Below are positions 1-5,192 of a DNA stretch of 5,192 bases, piece by piece (within the stretch, counting starts at the first letter, position 1; every line of letters starts with the position of its first letter). Source of the stretch: JAHFQJ01 sp046050125 (lineage in GTDB: Bacteria; Pseudomonadota; Gammaproteobacteria; Burkholderiales; Burkholderiaceae). The stretch lies in assembly GCA_046050125.1 (NCBI GenBank), contig JBJOQB010000156.1, forward strand, positions 1 through 5,192, read 5' to 3'. The notes below the pieces were generated by a model. It was given only the letters and a program-made list of their open reading frames with translations. It was not told the origin of the DNA and made no database searches. A program made the translations under genes and the position numbers.

Positions 1-69
1 AGATAAGGTATAATTTTCAGTATTACTATTATTACCTTTAGTATTTTGTATATCGGAAGATATATTCAT
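1..69 (-). CDS. Possible N-terminal fragment of an unidentified protein, cut by the window edge
   Basis: An ATG at 69-67 on the minus strand opens 23 codons that reach the window edge without a stop. The peptide begins MNISSDIQNTKG and continues rich in Asn, Ser and Thr. It lies 23 bp downstream of the apaG stop and runs the same way, so it could be the next gene of an apaG operon. All three plus-strand frames over 1-69 contain a stop, which leaves this as the only open candidate. The start has no clear Shine-Dalgarno sequence, and the visible part has no signal peptide, membrane segment or motif. An open run of this length is not rare in AT-rich DNA, so it may be chance. I cannot name a family. 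Confidence 0.35.
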   Translation of the reverse strand, partial: MNISSDIQNTKGNNSNTENYTLS

Positions 70-92
70 AAATATATGCTGATAAAGAATAA

Positions 93-515
93 TTAATGTA
101 AAACTCTAGGTAAAGCCAAAATAAATTCAGGAATTTCAGCAGTAAATAAATCACCGCTTTCAGTAATACAAAGGTAAGTACCTTTCATCGTTCCTGTAGT
201 TGTTGGCATAACAGTAGTGCTAATGTACTCATATTTTTGACCCATTTGTAAAATCGGTTGCTCTCCAACTACACCTAATCCTTTTACTTCATGAATTTGC
301 TCATTTGCATCTGTAATTACCAAATGCCTAGCAATAACTTGCACCATTGTATCCCCAACATTTTCCATAAAAACTTTATAAGAAAACGCATAATTACCAA
401 GCTGTGATTGACTTTCCAAATAGCTAGGCTCAACATATATGTCTACTTTTGCTTGATTTTTACAATTAAATACTTCTAGCTTCTCACCTGCATCTGCGTA
501 ATTATTATTTTGCAT
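93..515 (-). CDS. apaG: ApaG domain protein (DUF525)
   Basis: This 140-residue protein matches ApaG over nearly its whole length. Visible hallmarks are YAFSYKV (42-48), a mid-domain HLVITD (64-69), the glycine-rich GLGVVGEQP (79-87), TGTMKGTY (107-114) and a C-terminal FILALPRVLH, which resembles the FRLAVPTLIH end of E. coli ApaG. E. coli ApaG is about 125 residues; the extra length here is about 15-17 N-terminal residues before the conserved VEPSYLESQSQ segment. ApaG has an immunoglobulin/fibronectin III-like beta fold. It was linked to Co2+/Mg2+ resistance in enterobacteria, but its biochemical role is unsettled. No signal peptide is seen, so it is probably cytoplasmic. It diverges from rpe and shares the short region holding the 529-559 palindrome. 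Only a weak GAG (525-527) serves as a ribosome-binding site. Identity is secure; the exact start is less so. Confidence 0.93.
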   Translation of the reverse strand: MQNNNYADAGEKLEVFNCKNQAKVDIYVEPSYLESQSQLGNYAFSYKVFMENVGDTMVQVIARHLVITDANEQIHEVKGLGVVGEQPILQMGQKYEYISTTVMPTTTGTMKGTYLCITESGDLFTAEIPEFILALPRVLH

Positions 516-528
516 AGAATGGCACTCA

Positions 529-559
529 TATGTTAATATATACAGTATATACTAACATA
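529..559. promoter_or_regulatory. Near-perfect 31-bp palindrome between apaG and rpe, probable divergent promoter/operator
   Basis: Arms 529-543 and 545-559 are complementary at 14 of 15 positions around A544; the only mismatch is A536 opposite C552. Because of the symmetry, both strands carry a TATACT hexamer (548-553 on plus, 550-545 on minus), a 5-of-6 match to a sigma70 -10. No convincing -35 accompanies either. The genes on both sides point away from it, so a terminator is unlikely and an operator over back-to-back promoters is the natural reading. The left half also contains ATGT-N8-ACAG (530-545), one base from a LexA CTGT-N8-ACAG box, but that element is off-centre in the palindrome and may be chance. 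The inverted repeat is directly visible; its function is inferred. Confidence 0.5.
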
Positions 560-571
560 CAAAAAATAAAT

Positions 572-1297
572 ATGCTACAAACCCCAGCTGAACAAATTCA
601 ACAATATCAAGATAATCAAACAGATTATATAATTGCACCATCTATTTTATCAGCTGATTTTGCTAGATTAGGGGAAGAAGTTTCATCAGTGATTAATGCT
701 GGTGCTAATTGGATTCATTTTGATGTTATGGACAATCACTATGTACCAAACCTTACAATTGGTCCTTTGGTTTGCGAAGCGATTAAGCCATATGTTGGAA
801 CAACGCCAATTGATGTGCATTTGATGGTTGAGCCTGTAGATTCTTTAGTACCAATGTTTACTAAAGCAGGAGCTGATATTATTACATTTCACCCTGAAGC
901 CAGTAAACATGTTCATCGTACATTAAGCTTAATTAAGGAAAATGGTGCAAAAGCTGGTTTAGTATTTAATCCAGCAACTCCATTGGAATACTTAGATTAT
1001 ACTCTTGATAATATAGATGTAGTATTAATGATGTCAGTTAATCCTGGCTTTGGTGGGCAAAGTTTCATTATTCCAGTTCTTGATAAAATTAGATTAGTTA
1101 GACAAAAATTAGATTTACACTATGAAAGAACAGGCAAAAGAATTATCCTAGAGGTAGACGGTGGCATTAAACCAAGTAATATTGCTGATGTGGCTAAAGC
1201 AGGAGCAAATGCATTTGTAGCAGGCTCTGCAATTTTTGGGCAAAAAGATTATAAATCAGTGATAGATGAAATGAATGCTATATTAAAATTAATATAA
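572..1297 (+). CDS. rpe: Ribulose-phosphate 3-epimerase
   Basis: Rpe interconverts D-ribulose 5-phosphate and D-xylulose 5-phosphate in the cytosolic pentose phosphate pathway. The 241-residue product closely follows E. coli Rpe: IAPSILSADFARLGEE, HFDVMDNHYVPNLTIGP, DVHLMV, ITFHPEAS, GLVFNPATPL, MSVNPGFGGQ, LEVDGG and FVAGSAIF occur in order along a TIM barrel. The metal and catalytic residues known for the family are present: H49, D51, H83 and D196, with the phosphate-binding NPGFGGQ (157-163) and GSAIF (218-222). An in-frame ATG at 530 would add 14 residues (255 aa). I prefer 572 because 225 is already a typical length and the first ATG lies inside the palindrome. Neither start has a good Shine-Dalgarno. 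Even from 572 there are roughly 15 extra residues before the barrel. It probably heads a cluster with the next two genes. Confidence 0.95.
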   Translation: MLQTPAEQIQQYQDNQTDYIIAPSILSADFARLGEEVSSVINAGANWIHFDVMDNHYVPNLTIGPLVCEAIKPYVGTTPIDVHLMVEPVDSLVPMFTKAGADIITFHPEASKHVHRTLSLIKENGAKAGLVFNPATPLEYLDYTLDNIDVVLMMSVNPGFGGQSFIIPVLDKIRLVRQKLDLHYERTGKRIILEVDGGIKPSNIADVAKAGANAFVAGSAIFGQKDYKSVIDEMNAILKLI

Positions 1298-1318
1298 AAT
1301 ATTATATAAATAAAACAT

Positions 1319-1322
1319 AGGA
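1319..1322 (+). promoter_or_regulatory. Ribosome-binding site of the 77-codon gene
   Basis: AGGA ends 9 bases before the ATG at 1332. Most plus-strand genes here lack a recognisable Shine-Dalgarno, so this site is useful support that the small reading frame is translated from 1332. Confidence 0.55.
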
Positions 1323-1331
1323 CAAATAAAT

Positions 1332-1565
1332 ATGACTCAATGCTCTTTATGTACAAATACCAATACTAAATTTCAGTACGATGTTACACCAAATCAAGTA
1401 ATAAATAAAACAGATTTAACTTCATTAAATCAAAAATTGACAAATGGCGAAGTTAGCTCTAGCGGTAGTGGTGTACTTTATGCTTGCAATACTCACGATA
1501 CAGAACTTAAATCAATTCTCAACCAATCAAAGCTACAAATATTTTTCACAGTAAAAAACATATAA
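1332..1565 (+). CDS. Small protein of unknown function with CxxC and CxxH motifs
   Basis: I do not recognise this 77-residue protein. It begins MTQCSLCTNT, giving a CxxC pair (C4, C7). Near residue 50 it has YACNTH, giving CxxH (C52, H55). The C4-x2-C7-x44-C52-x2-H55 pattern could coordinate one zinc ion, as in small zinc-ribbon proteins, but this is inference. Between them lie an Asn/Gln/Thr-rich stretch and a flexible SSSGSG segment (42-47). The C-terminus is mildly hydrophobic (LQIFFTV), too short for a membrane helix. Evidence that it is real: an AGGA 9 bases upstream, a snug position 34 bp after rpe and 28 bp before gcvT on the same strand, and no competing frame. It is probably co-transcribed with both. 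It could still be a decayed remnant of a longer gene or a chance frame. Confidence 0.6.
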   Translation: MTQCSLCTNTNTKFQYDVTPNQVINKTDLTSLNQKLTNGEVSSSGSGVLYACNTHDTELKSILNQSKLQIFFTVKNI

Positions 1566-1593
1566 ATCATTTTATAATATATCGGAAAATCAC

Positions 1594-2670
1594 ATGACAA
1601 CAAATACTTTAAAGCAAACTATATTACATGATGTTCACGTTGCACTAGGTGCAAAAATGGTAGATTTTGGTGGCTGGCATATGCCGATTCAATACACATC
1701 TCAAATTGAAGAACACTCTGCTGTGCGTAGTGATATTGGTATGTTTGATGTATCACATATGAGAATTGTAGATTTACATGGAAATGTAAAACCATTCCTT
1801 CAGTATTTAATTGCAAATGATGTAGAAAAACTTAAAAACGTTGGCAAAGCTTTATATAGTTGCATGCTAAATGAAAATGGTGGGATTATTGATGATTTGA
1901 TTGTGTATTACTTTGCTGATGATTACTACAGATTAGTAATTAATGCTGGTTGTACAGATAAAGATTTAGCATGGATAAGCAAAATTAATCAAGAACATGC
2001 GTTTAATTTAGAAATTAAGCCTAGAACAGACCTTGCAATGATTGCCGTACAAGGACCAAATGCAATTAATTTATTTACAGATGAGATTAAAGCATTAAAA
2101 CCATTTAATGCTCATATTGATAATAATAGCGATATAGTAATTGCACGTACAGGCTATACAGGGGAAGATGGCGTTGAAATTATGTTACCATTAAATCAAG
2201 CTATTACCAAATGGAATGAACTCTTAGCTCAAGGCGTAAAACCTTGTGGATTAGGTGCTAGAGATACACTACGTTTAGAAGCGGGTATGAATTTATATGG
2301 TCAAGATATGAATGAAGAAGCTTTTCCGCAAGATTCTGGGCTAGCATGGACACTAAGCATTAGCGATAATCGTAATTTTATTGGTAAAGATAAAATAACA
2401 AGCACAGCTCCAAAATATCAATTTCTAGGTTTAGTGCTAGAAACAGGTGGAGTTTTGAGAGCTCATCAAATAGTTGTAGATGAAAATGGCAATAAAGGTG
2501 AAATAACAAGCGGTGGTTACAGCCCAACAATGCAAAAATCAATTGCTATGGCAAAGCTACCTATTGATATTAAAGTAGGCGATACTGTAAATGTACAAAT
2601 TCGTGATAAATACCTTTCTGCTAAAGTTGTAAAATTACCATTTGTTAGAAACGGTAAAGTATTAGTTTAA
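1594..2670 (+). CDS. gcvT: Aminomethyltransferase, T-protein of the glycine cleavage system
   Basis: GcvT moves the aminomethyl carbon from the lipoyl arm of H-protein to tetrahydrofolate, releasing ammonia and making 5,10-methylene-THF. The 358 residues are close to the 364 of E. coli GcvT. Family motifs appear in order: VDFGGWHMPIQY (23-34), SDIGMFDVSHM (46-56), GGIIDDLIVYYF (96-107) with the conserved catalytic/folate-binding Asp at about 101, RTGYTGEDGVEIMLP (185-199), GARDTLRLEAGMNLYGQDM (221-239), GEITSGGYSP (302-311) and the C-terminal PFVRNGK (349-355). A GGA at 1584-1586 precedes the ATG by 7 bases. The gene follows the 77-codon gene by 28 bp, too short for the glycine riboswitch that often precedes gcv operons. 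gcvH and gcvP do not follow, so T-protein is separated from its partners. The stop is doubled (TAATAA). Confidence 0.95.
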   Translation: MTTNTLKQTILHDVHVALGAKMVDFGGWHMPIQYTSQIEEHSAVRSDIGMFDVSHMRIVDLHGNVKPFLQYLIANDVEKLKNVGKALYSCMLNENGGIIDDLIVYYFADDYYRLVINAGCTDKDLAWISKINQEHAFNLEIKPRTDLAMIAVQGPNAINLFTDEIKALKPFNAHIDNNSDIVIARTGYTGEDGVEIMLPLNQAITKWNELLAQGVKPCGLGARDTLRLEAGMNLYGQDMNEEAFPQDSGLAWTLSISDNRNFIGKDKITSTAPKYQFLGLVLETGGVLRAHQIVVDENGNKGEITSGGYSPTMQKSIAMAKLPIDIKVGDTVNVQIRDKYLSAKVVKLPFVRNGKVLV

Positions 2671-2700
2671 TAAGCTAATTATCTATTCGTGTAAGTATAT

Positions 2701-2728
2701 TATATAGCTAAACTAGATTAGCTATATA
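2701..2728. repeat. Inverted repeat (11-bp perfect stem, 6-nt loop) between gcvT and the methyltransferase gene
   Basis: TATATAGCTAA (2701-2711) and TTAGCTATATA (2718-2728) are exact reverse complements around the loop ACTAGA. An outer GTATA (2695-2699) and TATAC (2727-2731) could add pairing past a small bulge. The hairpin starts 30 bp after the gcvT stop, but no T-run follows on either strand, so it is not a standard intrinsic terminator. It could be an operator for the downstream gene, an mRNA stability or processing hairpin, or a weak terminator. The following sequence up to 2754 has no clear promoter or Shine-Dalgarno. Confidence 0.5.
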
Positions 2729-2754
2729 TACCCCTTTAAATTCAATAAGCTGAT

Positions 2755-3810
2755 ATGCAAAACAATATTAATATTCACAATTTAATCCATAATCGCATTA
2801 AACAAAATGGCTCTATCTCATTTAGTGAATTTATGGAAATGGCTTTGTATACGCCATATTATGGTTATTACAGCCAAGAAAATATCAATATTGGGGCAAA
2901 AGGCGATTTCACAACTGCATGTGAAATTAGTCCGCTATTTGGTCAAACAGTTGCAAATGCAATTACATGTGATAGCATTTTAGAGCTTGGTGCTGGTAGT
3001 GGTAAGCTAGCAGGTACTATTATAAAAAGCATAAATCCAAAAAAATACTATATTTTAGAACGTTCTGCATTTCTACGTAATCAACAACAACAATATTTAG
3101 CCAGCCTAAATATACATAATGTAGAATGGCTTGATGAACTACCAAAAAGCTTTAAAGGTAGCATAATTGGGAATGAAGTTTTAGATGCAATTCCTGTTGA
3201 TGTTTGGCAATACGACTATCTTAATAATAAATGGCAAGCTAGATATATTAAACTATCTAAAGATGAAGAATTAGAATGGGTAAATATTGATATTAATAAT
3301 AAAATAAATATCCCTCAAGAAATATTAGAATGTGGCATAAATGATGATGATATCTATACATATAATAATATAAAATATGTAACTGAAAGCCATTGCCGTA
3401 CTAATTTTCTATTGAATAGTCTTGCAAATATGCACCATAGTGGACAAATGATTTGGATTGATTATGGATTTTTAACTCATGAATACTTTCACCCACAGCG
3501 TAATATGGGAACTATCATGTGCTATCATCAGCATAAAGCCAATACCAATCCACTAATTAATATTGGTAAACAAGATATATCATGCCATGTTAATTTTAGT
3601 TTAGTACAAGATACATTAATTAATAAAAATTATTGTATTGATTACTTTGATTCTCAAGCAAGATTTTTAATTGATTATGGCATTTTAGATTTATTGAATA
3701 AACAATTAAGAAGCGACCAATATTTGTCTATTGCTAAACAAGCTCAAGTTCTGTTATCAGAGGCAGAAATGGGGGCATTATTTAAAGTTTTGGTTTGCTC
3801 CAAATCTTAA
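2755..3810 (+). CDS. Class I SAM-dependent methyltransferase, NDUFAF7/MidA family (COG1565)
   Basis: The 351-residue protein carries the signature blocks of the bacterial relatives of mitochondrial NDUFAF7: FMEMALYTPYYGYYS (26-40), GDFTTACEISPLFG (50-63), the SAM-binding ILELGAGSGKLAG (75-87), GNEVLDAIPVDVW (139-151), WIDYGF (234-239), EYFHPQRNMGTIMCYHQHKA (243-262), QDISCHVNFS (273-282) and the closing MGALFKVL (339-346). NDUFAF7 dimethylates an arginine of complex I subunit NDUFS2; bacterial members are presumed protein methyltransferases with mostly unproven substrates. Length is near the usual for the family. The ATG at 2755 is required because the conserved N-terminal block starts at about residue 20; there is no evident Shine-Dalgarno. 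It may read through from gcvT or use its own promoter near the inverted repeat. It faces nrdB tail to tail. Residues 170-205 are Asn/Asp/Glu/Ile-rich and look weakly conserved. Confidence 0.9.
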   Translation: MQNNINIHNLIHNRIKQNGSISFSEFMEMALYTPYYGYYSQENINIGAKGDFTTACEISPLFGQTVANAITCDSILELGAGSGKLAGTIIKSINPKKYYILERSAFLRNQQQQYLASLNIHNVEWLDELPKSFKGSIIGNEVLDAIPVDVWQYDYLNNKWQARYIKLSKDEELEWVNIDINNKINIPQEILECGINDDDIYTYNNIKYVTESHCRTNFLLNSLANMHHSGQMIWIDYGFLTHEYFHPQRNMGTIMCYHQHKANTNPLINIGKQDISCHVNFSLVQDTLINKNYCIDYFDSQARFLIDYGILDLLNKQLRSDQYLSIAKQAQVLLSEAEMGALFKVLVCSKS

Positions 3811-3829
3811 TTATTGATAAAATATGAAT

Positions 3830-3854
3830 AAAAAAAGAGGCATAAAAACCTCTT
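3830..3854 (-). terminator. Intrinsic terminator for nrdB
   Basis: Read on the minus strand, AAGAGG (3854-3849) pairs with CCTCTT (3840-3835) across an 8-nt loop. The T-run complementary to the A-tract 3830-3836 follows directly and overlaps the last two stem bases. It lies 34 bp past the nrdB stop. On the plus strand the same hairpin is followed only by AAATTAAA, so it would serve the converging methyltransferase gene poorly; I see no separate plus-strand terminator. Confidence 0.8.
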
Positions 3855-3888
3855 AAATTAAATATCTAATTATTATAAATATTACTAA

Positions 3889-5010
3889 TTAATCCCAGCT
3901 TAATGCACCACCAGTTTGATACTCAATTACCCTTGTTTCAAAGAAATTACGTTCTTTTTTAAGGTCAACCATTTCACTCATCCATGGGAATGGATTTTCT
4001 TCTTGGTCAAATATTGGTGTTAAACCAATCTGGCTCATGCGACGGTTTGCAATATAACGTAAGTAACCTTTAAACATAGATGCATTTAAACCAAGTACAC
4101 CTCTTGGCATTGTATCTTCTGCATATGCGTATTCTAAATCAACAGCTTTTACAAATAAAGCTTCTAATTCTTTAGCAAATTCAGGAGTCCATAATTCAGG
4201 TTGCTCTAATTTGATTTGATTAATCATATCAATACCAAAATTAGCATGCATGCTTTCATCTCTTAAAATATATTGGTATTGTTCTGCAGCACCAACCATT
4301 TTATTTTGTCTACCCAAAGCTAAAATTTGTGTAAATCCAACGTAGAAAAATAAGCCTTCCATGATACAAGCAAATACGATTAAAGACTTTAATAAGTCTT
4401 GGTCAGCTTGTAATGTACCTGTAGTAAAGTTTGGATTGCATAAAGTATCAATAAATGGAATTAAAAACTCATCTTTATCACGAATAGAAGAAACTTCATG
4501 GTATGCATTAAAAATTTCGCCCTCATCTAAGCCTAGGCTTTCTGTGATATATTGATATGCATGTGTATGAATTGCTTCATCAAATGCTTGTCTTAATAAA
4601 AATTGACGGCATTCAGGAGCTGTAATCTGTCTGTATGTACCTAAAACAATATTATTAGCTGCTAAACTATCTGCGGTTACAAAAAAACCTAAATTACGTT
4701 TAACAATTAATTTCTCATCTTCTGTTAAGCCATTTGGGTCTTTCCATAGAGCAATATCTCTAGTCATGTTAATTTCTTGTGGCATCCAATGATTTGCACA
4801 TTGTGCTAAATATTTATCCCATGCCCATTTATATTTGAATGGAACAAGCTGATTTACGTCCGTTTTACCATTTATGATACGTTTATCCGCTGCTTTTATA
4901 CGACGTTCAGCAATGCTCATATCATCATCATTATTTTGATTAGAATTTGTAGCTTGGTTGCTAGAATTATCAAAATCAGTTAATGTATCTTCCGTATCAA
5001 AATTTAACAT
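3889..5010 (-). CDS. nrdB: Ribonucleoside-diphosphate reductase beta (R2) subunit, class I
   Basis: NrdB houses the dimetal cofactor and tyrosyl radical that NrdA uses to reduce ribonucleoside diphosphates to deoxyribonucleotides. In the 373-residue ferritin-like fold the expected ligands are visible: D114 (VTADSL), E145 and H148 (DEAIHTH), E218 (IMEGLFF), and E252 and H255 (RDESMH). Y152, four after H148, occupies the radical position. W62 and D251 match the radical-transfer pair, and Y364 in the tail (VIEYQ) matches E. coli Y356. Asp as first ligand plus Tyr points to class Ia rather than the Phe-bearing class Ic of Chlamydia, although the backbone is Chlamydia-like. Residues 1-30 are an Asn/Asp-rich, probably disordered tail without an ATP cone. 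Start 5010 is favoured over M31 by AAGGA six bases upstream and by the MLNFD start shared with betaproteobacterial homologues. nrdA is not in the window. Confidence 0.96.
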   Translation of the reverse strand: MLNFDTEDTLTDFDNSSNQATNSNQNNDDDMSIAERRIKAADKRIINGKTDVNQLVPFKYKWAWDKYLAQCANHWMPQEINMTRDIALWKDPNGLTEDEKLIVKRNLGFFVTADSLAANNIVLGTYRQITAPECRQFLLRQAFDEAIHTHAYQYITESLGLDEGEIFNAYHEVSSIRDKDEFLIPFIDTLCNPNFTTGTLQADQDLLKSLIVFACIMEGLFFYVGFTQILALGRQNKMVGAAEQYQYILRDESMHANFGIDMINQIKLEQPELWTPEFAKELEALFVKAVDLEYAYAEDTMPRGVLGLNASMFKGYLRYIANRRMSQIGLTPIFDQEENPFPWMSEMVDLKKERNFFETRVIEYQTGGALSWD

Positions 5011-5016
5011 GAATGT

Positions 5017-5021
5017 TCCTT
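5017..5021 (-). promoter_or_regulatory. Strong Shine-Dalgarno of nrdB
   Basis: The minus strand reads AAGGA six bases before the ATG at 5010. It is the best ribosome-binding site in the window and fixes the nrdB start at 5010 rather than the internal Met31. Confidence 0.75.
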
Positions 5022-5077
5022 ATGGAGTTTTTTATATTCTATATAGTATATTTATATATTTTATATTAACAAATAAT

Positions 5078-5124
5078 TAACTATATATACTAATTATAGC
5101 ATGTAATTCTACTATATTTAGTTT
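5078..5124 (-). promoter_or_regulatory. Candidate tandem NrdR boxes in the nrdB control region
   Basis: Two 16-mers, 5078-5093 and 5109-5124, resemble the palindromic NrdR box ACACWATATATWGTGT, which I quote from memory. On the plus strand their 10-base cores are CTATATATAC and CTATATTTAG, each one base off CWATATATWG; over 16 bases I count 11 and 12 matches. They start exactly 31 bp apart, about three helical turns, as expected for the tandem boxes NrdR uses in nrd promoters. One overlaps the predicted start site and the other the -35 side, with the -10 between them. The ATP/dATP-sensing repressor NrdR would thus block nrdB when dATP is high. The outer GTG/CAC bases are poorly kept and AT-rich DNA makes such matches easier, so this remains a candidate. 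Confidence 0.5.
5093..5101 (-). promoter_or_regulatory. Extended -10 promoter of nrdB
   Basis: The minus strand reads TGCTATAAT (5101-5093), a perfect TATAAT hexamer with the TGn extension that can stand in for a weak -35. At 16-18 bp upstream there is no good -35 hexamer. Transcription would start near 5086, giving a leader of roughly 75 nt with the AAGGA site near its end. The position between two NrdR-like boxes supports it. Confidence 0.6.
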
Positions 5125-5192
5125 TTATAGTAAATCTTGACATAATAATTAAAATCGGTTTATCTATTAGAAATCACTACACTTTAAATTAT
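5102..5192. other. Non-coding right-hand flank
   Basis: All three minus-strand frames entering from the right edge meet a stop within about 25 bases, and no long plus-strand frame opens, so no gene end or start is visible here. On the plus strand TTGACA (5137-5142) is a perfect -35 hexamer, but the sequence 17-18 bp on (TTATCT/TATCTA) is a poor -10. It may be a weak promoter for a gene beyond the right edge, or chance. Confidence 0.4.

Noticed and set aside
530..545. LexA (SOS) box in the apaG/rpe gap
   Set aside because: ATGT-N8-ACAG is one base from CTGT-N8-ACAG, but it is off-centre in the larger palindrome, and neither neighbour is a usual SOS gene. Kept only as a remark.
1298..1331. Riboswitch or separate promoter between rpe and the small gene
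   Set aside because: The gap is only 34 bp of A/T-rich sequence, too short for a known riboswitch and without recognisable -35/-10 spacing.
1619..1816. 65-codon minus-strand open frame
   Set aside because: It lies wholly inside gcvT, antisense to well-conserved codons, with no motif of its own.
2671..2754. Intrinsic terminator after gcvT
   Set aside because: The 2701-2728 hairpin has no T-run on either strand, so it was annotated as an inverted repeat.
4361..4555. 64-codon plus-strand open frame
   Set aside because: It lies wholly inside nrdB on the opposite strand, and the nrdB reading is unambiguous.
5090..5143. 17-codon minus-strand frame (starts MSRFTIK) as a leader peptide of nrdB
   Set aside because: It overlaps the predicted -10 and ends near the likely transcription start, so it would lie mostly upstream of the transcript. 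It has no Shine-Dalgarno.
1..5192. Horizontally acquired island, defence system or mobile element
   Set aside because: All recognisable genes are core metabolic genes with uniformly AT-rich codon use. I see no transposase, integrase, terminal repeats or direct-repeat array.

Overview
This AT-rich window reads as an ordinary stretch of bacterial chromosome holding housekeeping genes. I see no mobile element, CRISPR array, rRNA or tRNA. The best taxonomic clue is NrdB, whose start (MLNFD), DVNQLVPFKYKWAW block and HTHAYQYI helix recall the R2 subunit of betaproteobacteria such as Burkholderia and its relatives. A divergent apaG/rpe pair also fits that group. The base composition is far more AT-rich than in most betaproteobacteria, so a reduced-genome or host-associated lineage is possible. 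This assignment comes from remembered family features, not from a search.

Layout from left to right. A possible truncated reading frame runs off the left edge on the minus strand (1-69), followed by apaG, also minus (93-515). The short apaG/rpe gap carries a near-perfect 31-bp palindrome (529-559). A plus-strand cluster follows: rpe (preferred start 572), an unrecognised 77-codon gene with a CxxC and a CxxH motif (1332-1565), and gcvT (1594-2670). These three are spaced 28-34 bp apart and are probably co-transcribed. After an 84-bp gap with an 11-bp-stem inverted repeat comes a class I SAM-dependent methyltransferase of the NDUFAF7/MidA type (2755-3810). It converges on nrdB (3889-5010, minus), with an intrinsic terminator oriented for nrdB between them. 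The last 182 bp are non-coding and hold the nrdB control region: a strong Shine-Dalgarno, a consensus extended -10, and two NrdR-box-like 16-mers exactly 31 bp apart that flank the -10.

The genes serve separate core processes: pentose phosphate metabolism (rpe), glycine cleavage and one-carbon supply (gcvT), dNTP synthesis (nrdB), a probable protein methyltransferase, and ApaG of unclear role. Their usual partners (gcvH, gcvP, nrdA) are not in the window. The items most worth a second look are the nrdB operator, the apaG/rpe palindrome and the small Cys/His protein. I found no convincing sign of an undescribed multi-gene system.
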